From assembly GCA_949440065.1 (NCBI GenBank), contig CASRZP010000051.1, forward strand, positions 1 to 9,636: DNA of 9,636 nucleotides. Direction: 5' to 3'. This DNA is from an uncultured Bacilli bacterium. Lineage in GTDB: Bacteria > Bacillota_I > Bacilli_A > RF39 > UBA660. The notes beneath the pieces were generated by a model. It was not told the origin of the DNA. It ran no database searches and saw only the letters and a program-made list of their open reading frames with translations. Shown piece by piece: positions 1 to 6,107 of this stretch (the first letter of the stretch is position 1; the number at the start of each line of letters is the position of its first letter). The translations under genes and the position numbers were made by a program.

Positions 1-1
1 G

Positions 2-250
2 GGATGTACTCAATATGATCAATCTTGTCCCGTATGGATGTATAACTATTTATATGATGTAACAAGTAATGGAGGAACAGTGAATCAAACAGGAGGAAAA
101 TACGGGAATAACTATGGATACTGGACCATGAACGCGAATGCGTCCTACTCGAATCGCGCTTGGTACGTGCACTACAACGGGCTCGTGAACAACAGCAACA
201 CTACGAACACTTACATCGGGGCTCGTCCTGTCGTCGTCGTAGAAAAGTAG
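2..250 (+). CDS. 3' end of a surface/phage-type protein with a WYV...GARPV C-terminal domain (5' truncated)
   Basis: The reading frame is open from base 2 and enters from outside the window, so the ATG at 38 is almost certainly internal. The 82 visible residues begin with a Cys-containing CPVWMYNYLYD stretch and a Gly/Asn-rich segment, then YGYWTMNANASYSNRAWYV and NTTNTYIGARPVVVVEK before TAG. From general knowledge, this GYWT...YAWYV...N..GVRPV pattern is a recurrent C-terminal domain in secreted or prepilin-like proteins of gut Firmicutes, where the residues between fixed aromatics vary strongly among paralogues. It also resembles C-type-lectin-like ends of retroelement-diversified proteins. 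The last ~120 bases are 56% GC with C/G-ending codons, unlike the preceding 120 bases (35%). No signal peptide or anchor can be seen because the N-terminus is missing. That it is a real gene end is fairly sure; function, ligand and location are not known. Confidence 0.7.
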   Translation, partial: GCTQYDQSCPVWMYNYLYDVTSNGGTVNQTGGKYGNNYGYWTMNANASYSNRAWYVHYNGLVNNSNTTNTYIGARPVVVVEK

Positions 251-254
251 GTTA

Positions 255-273
255 CAAAGGCAAATTTTGCTTG
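255..273 (+). other. Hairpin just downstream of the first gene
   Basis: The core is a perfect GCAAA/TTTGC inverted repeat (260-270) centred on one base. It can extend outward through 255-257 and 271-273 with a two-base bulge. It starts 5 bases after the stop codon. No T-run follows, so it is a poor intrinsic terminator. It could be an mRNA 3' stabiliser, or a cruciform of the kind seen after retroelement variable regions. Confidence 0.35.
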
Positions 274-287
274 TTCTTATAACATGA

Positions 288-300
288 TACGCTAAGCGTG
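288..300 (+). other. Second short palindrome after the first gene
   Basis: ACGCT-A-AGCGT (289-299) is a perfect inverted repeat, extendable by a T-G pair. In practice it forms a 4-5 bp stem with a TAA loop. It is GC-rich relative to the surrounding very AT-rich DNA. An A-rich run follows it on the plus strand, so it would not terminate plus-strand transcription by the standard U-tract mechanism. Confidence 0.3.
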
Positions 301-377
301 ATAACAAAAGAAAAAAATATATAAAAATAGAATAAAAAATTTAGTAGTTTTAAAATTTGTGGATAATGATAATAGTG

Positions 378-436
378 AAGGGATAAATGAGTAGTAATTT
401 TCTTCCATAGCTTGTTCTCATTATCCCTTTATTTTA
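378..436 (+). terminator. Long hairpin at the convergent junction, possible terminator of the first gene
   Basis: AAGGGATAAATGAG (378-391) pairs with CTCATTATCCCTT (417-429), giving a 13-bp stem with one bulged A and a 25-base loop. The right arm is followed by TATTTTA, an imperfect U-tract. It lies between the rightward first gene and the leftward 45-codon gene, where a terminator is expected. The large loop and weak U-tract keep confidence moderate. A second segment at 361-369 can also pair with the right arm. Confidence 0.45.
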
Positions 437-461
437 AATAAAAAGACCTATTGCTAGATCT
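436..461 (-). terminator. Intrinsic terminator of the spoVB-small peptide unit (minus strand)
   Basis: Read on the minus strand, AGATCT, a six-base loop and AGGTCT form a 6-bp stem with one T-G pair, followed directly by TTTTTATTTA. The stem begins 2 bases after the stop codon of the 45-residue gene. This is the expected position and form for an intrinsic terminator of the leftward transcript. No comparable structure lies between spoVB and the small gene. Confidence 0.65.
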
Positions 462-463
462 CA

Positions 464-601
464 TTAATTTGACTCTTTATTTTCATCTACTGCTTCATAA
501 TACTCTTTTCCTAGTTCGATAGTTTCTACCTTTCTAGCTACACTACTAGGTTGCTGTTTTAAGTACAACTTTTTTCGATATTTAAAACGTGGTTTCTTCA
601 T
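464..601 (-). CDS. Small basic/acidic 45-residue protein, unknown function
   Basis: This short ORF begins MKKPRFKYRKKLYLKQQPSS and ends AVDENKESN before TAA. The case for expression is its ribosome binding site: AGGAGGAG sits 9 bases before the ATG (plus-strand 611-618), among the strongest in the window. A terminator begins 2 bases after the stop. The protein is bipolar: 8 of the first 15 residues are Lys/Arg, whereas residues 29-43 carry six Glu/Asp. It has no membrane segment and no Cys. It lies 53 bases downstream of the flippase gene with no terminator between, so co-transcription is likely. I do not recognise a family. The basic N-terminus could bind RNA, DNA or the membrane surface, but nothing in the sequence decides this. 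Confidence 0.7.
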   Translation of the reverse strand: MKKPRFKYRKKLYLKQQPSSVARKVETIELGKEYYEAVDENKESN

Positions 602-610
602 CAATATTAT

Positions 611-618
611 CTCCTCCT
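611..618 (-). promoter_or_regulatory. Strong ribosome binding site for the 45-residue gene
   Basis: The minus strand reads AGGAGGAG, a near-full anti-Shine-Dalgarno match, 9 bases upstream of the ATG at 601. It lies outside the flippase coding region and is the main evidence that the small gene is translated. Confidence 0.75.
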
Positions 619-654
619 AATATTATCATGAATAAATTTTTTCTGCTTTATACA

Positions 655-1947
655 TTAATGTAGATATTTTCTTACATGACGGATATTTTGAAAAGTAACA
701 TATAAAACATTAACACTCGTTGCAATAATTAAAGAATAAATGCCAATGTGTAAAAGTGATGTAGTAAATAGTAAAATTGAACGTAAAATAGTGCCAATTA
801 ACGTTCCCATCATATTATCTTTACTTTTACCCATAGCATCTAAACTAGCAGAAAGTGGTGCTTGCACATATTGAAATAAGCAAATTGGAGCAAGAATTTT
901 AATATAATCTATTCCAAGACGCGTATTATAAATTAATTTTAGAGGAACTTGAGGAATAATGATAAACAAAATAGTGACAGGTAGTCCAATTAATAATGAA
1001 AAGAAAATTGCTTGTTTAATTTTTGCTTTTACATAAGAAATATTGTTATTGGCATATGCTTTACTAACAATGGGAAGAAGTGCTTGAGAAATAGCACCTG
1101 TAAAAAATGAGGGTAGTAACAATAAAGGCAGAACGTATCCTGATAGTATTCCATATTGATTTACAATATAAGATTGTTGGTATCCTGCTAAAAGTAGTCC
1201 ATGGGTTAATAAAATAGGTTCTAAAAAATAACCGATGGAACCAATTAGTCTTCCTGTAGTAGAAGGAATGGCAATACTCAAAGTATCTTTTAAATAAGCA
1301 CCATTAGGTGTTAATTCTTTCTTGGTAATTTTAAAATTTTTAGGAAGAAAGAAAAATAAAACCAAAATCGATACGCCTTCACTGATAATATTGGTTAAGA
1401 CAACGAAAGTTACAGCATACTCTAATCCTTTGGATAAAAATAAAGGAACGCCTAAAATAATTAACAAAAGTCTTATTATATCCTCACTGACATTAGATAT
1501 CACATGAGGTAACATTCTTTGTCGTCCAAAAAAGTAGCTTCTTAGTATTCCTGATAAACTAGTTAAGGGAAGTACAATGGCAATACTTAAAAGAGGAATA
1601 TAACTTCTTGGTTCATTTAATAAATTTTTAGCTAAATATGGACTAATTAAAATAATGAAAATGATAATGAAAAGATTGATGATTAAAGATACGGGAATAA
1701 TCGAAAAAATTAAGTTTTTATTATTTTTCCTATCTTCTGCAACTAGTTTACTAATGGCAATAGGAAATCCAAATTGTGCTAAACCAATAAATAATGAAAA
1801 AGTAGGAAGAATCAACATATATAAGCCAATTCCTTCTGTTCCCATTAATCTACTCATGACAATCTTAATCATCATTCCTAAAAATTTTGTTAAAAAGCCA
1901 CCAATCATTAAAATAATCGTTGATTTAATAAATTTTTCTTTACTCAT
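655..1947 (-). CDS. SpoVB-like oligosaccharide/lipid II flippase (MATE/MVF superfamily)
   Basis: This is a polytopic membrane protein of 430 residues with about twelve hydrophobic segments. The N-terminus (KSTIILMIGGFLTKFLGM, then SRLMGTEGIGLYMLILPTFS, then LAQFGFPIAISKLVAE at about 57-72) matches the characteristic opening of SpoVB/YtgP-type polysaccharide transporters. The family flips undecaprenyl-linked saccharides, including cell-wall precursors, across the membrane; MurJ is a distant relative. At 430 residues it is shorter than Bacillus SpoVB (about 518), lacking roughly the last two helices, but it ends cleanly with a basic tail (RHVRKYLH). The ATG at 1947 has AGAGGA 5 bases upstream and a shared -10 box about 30 bases upstream. 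It diverges from the YfhO-like gene, suggesting a cell-envelope role for the pair. The exact substrate (lipid II or another glycan) cannot be read from sequence, and the SpoVB label does not imply that the organism sporulates. Confidence 0.87.
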   Translation of the reverse strand: MSKEKFIKSTIILMIGGFLTKFLGMMIKIVMSRLMGTEGIGLYMLILPTFSLFIGLAQFGFPIAISKLVAEDRKNNKNLIFSIIPVSLIINLFIIIFIILISPYLAKNLLNEPRSYIPLLSIAIVLPLTSLSGILRSYFFGRQRMLPHVISNVSEDIIRLLLIILGVPLFLSKGLEYAVTFVVLTNIISEGVSILVLFFFLPKNFKITKKELTPNGAYLKDTLSIAIPSTTGRLIGSIGYFLEPILLTHGLLLAGYQQSYIVNQYGILSGYVLPLLLLPSFFTGAISQALLPIVSKAYANNNISYVKAKIKQAIFFSLLIGLPVTILFIIIPQVPLKLIYNTRLGIDYIKILAPICLFQYVQAPLSASLDAMGKSKDNMMGTLIGTILRSILLFTTSLLHIGIYSLIIATSVNVLYVTFQNIRHVRKYLH

Positions 1948-1978
1948 AAAATTCCTCTTTTTTTAAAACTAAAAATAC

Positions 1979-1986
1979 ATTATAAT
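1979..1986. promoter_or_regulatory. Palindromic -10 box shared by divergent genes
   Basis: ATTATAAT is its own reverse complement, so it gives a perfect TATAAT on both strands (1981-1986 plus; 1984-1979 minus). It lies 31 bases from the spoVB-like ATG and about 28 bases from the first start codon rightward. Neither direction has a good TTGACA at 17 bases, only T-rich hexamers. The region is also simply AT-rich, so the two-way reading is an inference. Confidence 0.5.
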
Positions 1987-2014
1987 ATATATGACTACAG
2001 GAAGGAAAAAAGAA

Positions 2015-2035
2015 ATGAATGGTGGCGTAGAATGA
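2015..2035 (+). CDS. Possible six-codon leader peptide (MNGGVE) coupled to the YfhO-like gene
   Basis: The best ribosome binding site in this leader, AGGAAGGA (1999-2006), is 8 bases before an ATG at 2015, not before the long gene's ATG at 2032, where it would be 25 bases away. The 2015 frame reads Met-Asn-Gly-Gly-Val-Glu then TGA, and this TGA overlaps the long gene's start as ATGA. That arrangement is typical of translational coupling. The long gene has only GGTGG (2021-2025) as its own partial site. No protein function is proposed. Confidence 0.4.
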   Translation: MNGGVE

Positions 2036-4560
2036 AAAAAAATAAAGATATTTTATGGTTAATTGGACTATTATGTTTAGTAATTGCTTTAGGTTCGTGG
2101 GGAAACATTTTTGGATCTACTACTGATTGGTTAAGTCAACATACGGCCTTTTTTTCCTATTTTCGTTCGTTAATATTAGAACATGGTATCTTTAATTTAC
2201 CAGATTTAGCCATGAATTTAGGTGGAGGAGAAAATATTTATTATTTTTCTTACTATGGTCTATATCATCCGATTGTCTTATTTTCTTGCTTGTTTCCTCA
2301 TATTCCCATGGAACATTTTTTAATTATCATCATGATTTTCTTTCTTGTGTTAGATGTTGTTTTGTTTCATCGTTGGATGGTGTATCATCATTTTTCAAGA
2401 AATGTTTATATGACCAGTAGTTTATTATTTATTATGGCTTTACCGTTAATTTTTCAAAGTCATCGTCAAGTGATGTTTGTTTCCTATTTCCCTTTTTTAC
2501 TCCTTAGCTTATATGGTGTAGATATGTTTTTTGATAAAAAAAAGAAAAGTATTTTGGCACTAGGAATAGCCTTACTTTTTTTCACTAGTTACTATTACGC
2601 CTTAGGTTCTTCCATTGTACTATTTTTCTATTTTATTTATCGTGGAATAAAAGAAAAAGCAACGTTTAAAAGATGGAAAAATCTAATTATTGGCGTGATC
2701 CCTAGTGTCTTAACAGGACTATTATTAGCAATGGTTTTGTTACTTCCTACTTTTTATGTCATTTTAAACGGAAGAAGTGAAGTATCTATTTCTCTATCTT
2801 TGCAAAGTTTAATTCCAAGGTTTGACATTAAAACACTATTATATGATTCCTATGGATTAGGTTTAACTATTATTTCTTTTTTTGCTATAGGCTATGGAAT
2901 TATGCAAAAAGAAAAGGCTGAGAAGATATTATCGATATTAATTGCTATAGCTTTAACGTCTCCTTTACTTATTCTTTTATTAAACGGTGGTCTTTACGTT
3001 AGACCTAAAGTTTTAATTCCCTTCTTACCTTTAATTGGCTTATTAATTGCATATTTTTTAGAAAATATCAAAGAAAATAATAAAAAAATTCCTATGGTAC
3101 ATCTTAGCTTTTTCAGTCTTTGTTATATTTTTGTTTCCTGTCTTCTCTATACAAAAGATGGTTATACTATCTTAGCGATTATTGATTTAAGTGTATTACT
3201 TTTGTCTTTTTATCTTTATCAAAAAAAGAAAAAATTTATCTATTTTGTTGTTCCTATTTGTATCGTTGCCATTGTTTATAATGTAATTAGTAATCAAAGC
3301 GAGAAATATGTGAGCTCTTCTTTATATCATAAGTTGAATGATGAAAATATTAAAGTAGAATTAGATCAGGTTTTTCAAAAAGATAGGGAAATTTCTTTGT
3401 ATCGAACAAACAAGTTGTCAAATGCTAGTCAGTCCATTAATAAAATTTATGATTTAAATCAGAAACAAACTTCGGTGTATTCTTCGGTAGAAAACCAGTA
3501 TTTTGCTAACTTTTACCAAGAACAATTATTTAATGCAGCACCATCTAGAAATAACTTAATGTTAACTAGTAGTCCTAGCTTATTATTTAATACCTTTATG
3601 GGAGTTAAATATTTAATTGGAGATAATATTCCTAGTTTTTATCAAAAAATAGAAAATACTAGAATTTATCAAAATGATTATAGTTATCCCATGATTTATG
3701 GTTCTACAAAATTAGTGAGTAGGGCGACTTTTGAAGCTTTAAATAAAGTAGAAAAAGCTTCTTCATTAATGTTTTCTACTGTGGTAGAAGAAGATAAGCA
3801 AAATGATTTTTTAGAAGAAAAGATTATTGAGGAGAATTCACTGATTTCATTTGATGAATTAAAAGAAAAGTTAAAGATAAAAAAAATAGATAACAGGTAT
3901 TCATTTTCTCTTTCCCAAAGAGAAAAATATACTTTGCCGTTAACCACTTCATTAGATTCTAAAGTATTACTTTTAACATTTGATATTAAGAATAAGGAAA
4001 ATTGTCAGGAAAAAGACCGTTTTATTGAAATTAATGGAATTTCTAATAAAGTAACTTGTGATGATTGGCTATATAAAAATAATAATTATCAATTTTCTTA
4101 TGCCTTTAGTCCTACTAAGGATTCTATTGATGTGATAATAGAAAAAGGAAGTTATGAAATAGATAATATTCATTTTTATTCCTTTGCTATTGATGAGATA
4201 AAAAAAAGAAAAGAGGAACTGATTCCTGTAGAAAATTTTACTTCTAAAATAGATAGCTTCCTCTTTGATATTTCACTAGAAAAAGATGGATATTTAGTTA
4301 CTTCACTTCCTTTTGATTTAGGATATACGATAAAAGTAGATGGTATGATTGTAGAAAATGAAATAGTGAATACCGCCTTTTTAGGGGCAAAATTAAAAAA
4401 AGGAAACCATCATATTGAAATTATTTATCAAGCACCGTTAGCTAACCTTGGAAAATTGTTGTCAGGACTTGGTGTTCTTTCATTTTTCATATTAATGTTA
4501 ATTGATTATAAAAGTAGGGAGAATAGAAAATGCAAAGATATTTTATGCAAAAAAAAGTAG
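2032..4560 (+). CDS. YfhO-family membrane protein (GT-C-like glycosyltransferase)
   Basis: This 842-residue protein has a first helix at about 8-24, then an extracytoplasmic loop containing TTDWLSQHTAFFSYFR (Asp32 is the likely family acidic residue) and the NLGGGENIYYFSYYGLYHP segment typical of YfhO proteins. Ten or more further helices run to about residue 420. A hydrophilic, probably external, domain of about 390 residues follows, then one final helix (about 810-828) and a short basic tail. In Bacillus subtilis YfhO is needed for glycosylation of lipoteichoic acid, with CsbB and GtcA supplying the lipid-linked sugar; the family is thought to transfer sugars outside the cell. No csbB or gtcA is visible here. 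It is first of an operon with rsmE, whose start lies 31 bases inside this gene's end. Family assignment is solid; sugar and acceptor are inferred only by analogy. Confidence 0.82.
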   Translation: MKKNKDILWLIGLLCLVIALGSWGNIFGSTTDWLSQHTAFFSYFRSLILEHGIFNLPDLAMNLGGGENIYYFSYYGLYHPIVLFSCLFPHIPMEHFLIIIMIFFLVLDVVLFHRWMVYHHFSRNVYMTSSLLFIMALPLIFQSHRQVMFVSYFPFLLLSLYGVDMFFDKKKKSILALGIALLFFTSYYYALGSSIVLFFYFIYRGIKEKATFKRWKNLIIGVIPSVLTGLLLAMVLLLPTFYVILNGRSEVSISLSLQSLIPRFDIKTLLYDSYGLGLTIISFFAIGYGIMQKEKAEKILSILIAIALTSPLLILLLNGGLYVRPKVLIPFLPLIGLLIAYFLENIKENNKKIPMVHLSFFSLCYIFVSCLLYTKDGYTILAIIDLSVLLLSFYLYQKKKKFIYFVVPICIVAIVYNVISNQSEKYVSSSLYHKLNDENIKVELDQVFQKDREISLYRTNKLSNASQSINKIYDLNQKQTSVYSSVENQYFANFYQEQLFNAAPSRNNLMLTSSPSLLFNTFMGVKYLIGDNIPSFYQKIENTRIYQNDYSYPMIYGSTKLVSRATFEALNKVEKASSLMFSTVVEEDKQNDFLEEKIIEENSLISFDELKEKLKIKKIDNRYSFSLSQREKYTLPLTTSLDSKVLLLTFDIKNKENCQEKDRFIEINGISNKVTCDDWLYKNNNYQFSYAFSPTKDSIDVIIEKGSYEIDNIHFYSFAIDEIKKRKEELIPVENFTSKIDSFLFDISLEKDGYLVTSLPFDLGYTIKVDGMIVENEIVNTAFLGAKLKKGNHHIEIIYQAPLANLGKLLSGLGVLSFFILMLIDYKSRENRKCKDILCKKK

Positions 4561-5243
4561 AGGATACCATTTATTTTGATGAAAACACTGCACATCACAT
4601 TAAGCATGTGATGCGAATGAATATAGGATCATTTGTAGAAGTAGTTGATGAAAATAGCGTATACATAGCAAAAATTAATCAATTAACGCCTAGTGTCACT
4701 GCCATAATTCAACAGATCAAAAAAAGTGATGGTCTACCAATACCAAAAGTCGTCATAGCTCAAAGTCTGTTAAAAGAGCAAAAAATGGATCTTGTTTTTC
4801 AGAAGGCTACAGAACTTGGTATCGATGGCTTTATTCCTTTGCAGACAAATAGAACGGTAATCAAATTAGAAAACAATAAAGAAAAAAAATTAAAACGTTG
4901 GCAAATGATTGTTAAAGAAGCAAGTGAACAATCCAAAAGAATCGATATTCCTACTGTTTTTCCTGTTTTAAAAATTAATGAAATTAATTTAGATGAATAT
5001 GATGTCAAATTGTTGTGTACGGTAAATGAAATGTCAACAACTTTAAAAAAAGTCTTATCACAATGTAAAAAGAGTGATAAAATGTTAATAGTGATTGGTC
5101 CTGAAGGTGGTTTTACATCAAATGAAGAAAAAATATTGTTAGAACAAGGATTTATTCCCATTAGCTTGGGAGAATTGGTATTAAGAAGTGAAACAGTTGC
5201 ATTATACATTATGAGCGTAATTCAATATCAATTTATGAGGTGA
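4530..5243 (+). CDS. rsmE: 16S rRNA (uracil1498-N3)-methyltransferase
   Basis: RsmE methylates N3 of U1498 in 16S rRNA of the small subunit, using S-adenosylmethionine through a SPOUT (knotted) fold. The 237-residue length is normal. An N-terminal PUA-like part carries HHIKHVMRM (about 22-30). Family motifs follow in order: QKATELGIDGFIP, KEASEQSKR, IGPEGGF (189-195), then LGELVLRSETV (213-223), the last two forming the knot and cofactor site. The ATG at 4530 is chosen because GGGAG lies 8 bases before it and it gives the full-length N-terminus, although this places the start 31 bases inside the preceding gene. In Bacilli rsmE (yqeU) usually follows prmA; here it follows the YfhO-like gene instead. 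The next gene's ribosome binding site overlaps this gene's stop codon region, so translation is tightly linked. Confidence 0.95.
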   Translation: MQRYFMQKKVEDTIYFDENTAHHIKHVMRMNIGSFVEVVDENSVYIAKINQLTPSVTAIIQQIKKSDGLPIPKVVIAQSLLKEQKMDLVFQKATELGIDGFIPLQTNRTVIKLENNKEKKLKRWQMIVKEASEQSKRIDIPTVFPVLKINEINLDEYDVKLLCTVNEMSTTLKKVLSQCKKSDKMLIVIGPEGGFTSNEEKILLEQGFIPISLGELVLRSETVALYIMSVIQYQFMR

Positions 5244-5250
5244 AGTAAGT

Positions 5251-6096
5251 ATGATTGATAAATTTATCTATATAGAAAGTATAAATTCATCTATTGTTTT
5301 TTGTATTTTGATTGTGGTAATGGTAGTTTTAATTGCATTAATTTTATGTTTAGACTATGGCTTTCCTAAGCGGAAGAAAAAAGAAAAAAATTCTCAGTTT
5401 GATAAAGAAAAAATCTCTAGTTTGCCAAAAGAAGAACAAGTTGAAGCAAAAAAAGAGTTGAACCTTTATAATCATAATGTAGATGAGTTATTATCTCAAA
5501 CATCAATTATTGAAAAAGATGAATTAATTGTGAAAGAGGATGTTTTCTATACTAAACCAATTGAAAAAATAAAGTATGTAGAACAAAGTGATGAAGAAGA
5601 AAAGGAAAATGCCAAGTTAGAACTGGAACGCTTAATGTCAACATTAGGACAGGTAAAGGAAGAAAATCAAAAGGTATTGAGTGAAATTGATGATGAGCAA
5701 GAGGAAAATGCTATTATTAGTTTAAGTGAATTAATGGAAAAGAGTAAAACTGCTGTAAATTCATTGTCAAAAGAAGATCTAATGGAAGAAACGTTACCCA
5801 TTAATATCGAAGAGTTGAAAAAAGCTTATTTAGAACAAAATGGTAATTTAGAAATTGAAAGTGAAAAGATGCGTAACCAGGAATTAGATCAAGTGGTAAA
5901 TCAAGTATTTAACACGCCGAAAATGCAAAAATTTAAAAGTAGTCCATTCATTTCACCTGTTTTTGGTGTAGAAGATGAAAACAGTTCTTCTTGGCAATTG
6001 GGAAACAAAAGTAATTTGGAACAATTTGATGAAGAATTACAAAAAACAAGAGATTTTATCAATCGACTAAAAGAATTACAAAAGAAATTAGATTAG
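5251..6096 (+). CDS. Single-helix membrane-anchored, highly charged protein of unknown function
   Basis: The protein has 281 residues. One strongly hydrophobic helix (about 14-34) is followed at once by PKRKKKEKN. By the positive-inside rule the short N-terminus faces outside and the remaining ~245 residues face the cytoplasm. That part is rich in Glu, Lys and Gln, with heptad-like stretches (about 115-150 and 260-281) suggesting coiled coil. A short less charged patch, KSSPFISPVFGVED (about 229-242), stands out as a possible conserved or binding motif. This layout is like EzrA or ZipA, cytoskeletal or division adaptors, but I see no sequence similarity to them and do not assign that function. 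The gene starts 7 bases after rsmE, with GAGGTGA spanning the rsmE stop, and its own stop overlaps the mtaB ribosome binding site. It sits where Bacilli have rsmE directly followed by mtaB. Confidence 0.8.
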   Translation: MIDKFIYIESINSSIVFCILIVVMVVLIALILCLDYGFPKRKKKEKNSQFDKEKISSLPKEEQVEAKKELNLYNHNVDELLSQTSIIEKDELIVKEDVFYTKPIEKIKYVEQSDEEEKENAKLELERLMSTLGQVKEENQKVLSEIDDEQEENAIISLSELMEKSKTAVNSLSKEDLMEETLPINIEELKKAYLEQNGNLEIESEKMRNQELDQVVNQVFNTPKMQKFKSSPFISPVFGVEDENSSSWQLGNKSNLEQFDEELQKTRDFINRLKELQKKLD

Positions 6097-6107
6097 GGGG
6101 ATAAGAA

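Noticed and set aside
50..307. Minus-strand ORF of 85 codons opposite the first gene
   Set aside because: It is the antisense of the GC-rich cassette and has no ribosome binding site. Its Val/Arg runs mirror the repeated GTC/CGT codons on the plus strand, which has a sensible protein end.
251..463. A tRNA, riboswitch, CRISPR array or template repeat in the only sizeable gap
   Set aside because: There is no cloverleaf, no repeated spacer pattern, no known aptamer core and no second GC-rich copy of the cassette. The gap holds only AT-rich DNA, hairpins and terminators.
1322..1966. Plus-strand ORFs of 61 and 103 codons within the flippase gene
   Set aside because: Both lie antisense to a clearly recognisable membrane protein, lack ribosome binding sites and have Ile/Lys-rich compositions expected from reversed hydrophobic codons.
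3696..5209. Minus-strand ORFs within the YfhO-like and rsmE genes
   Set aside because: They are shadows opposite well-supported genes (rsmE motifs are intact) and have no promoter or ribosome site on that strand.
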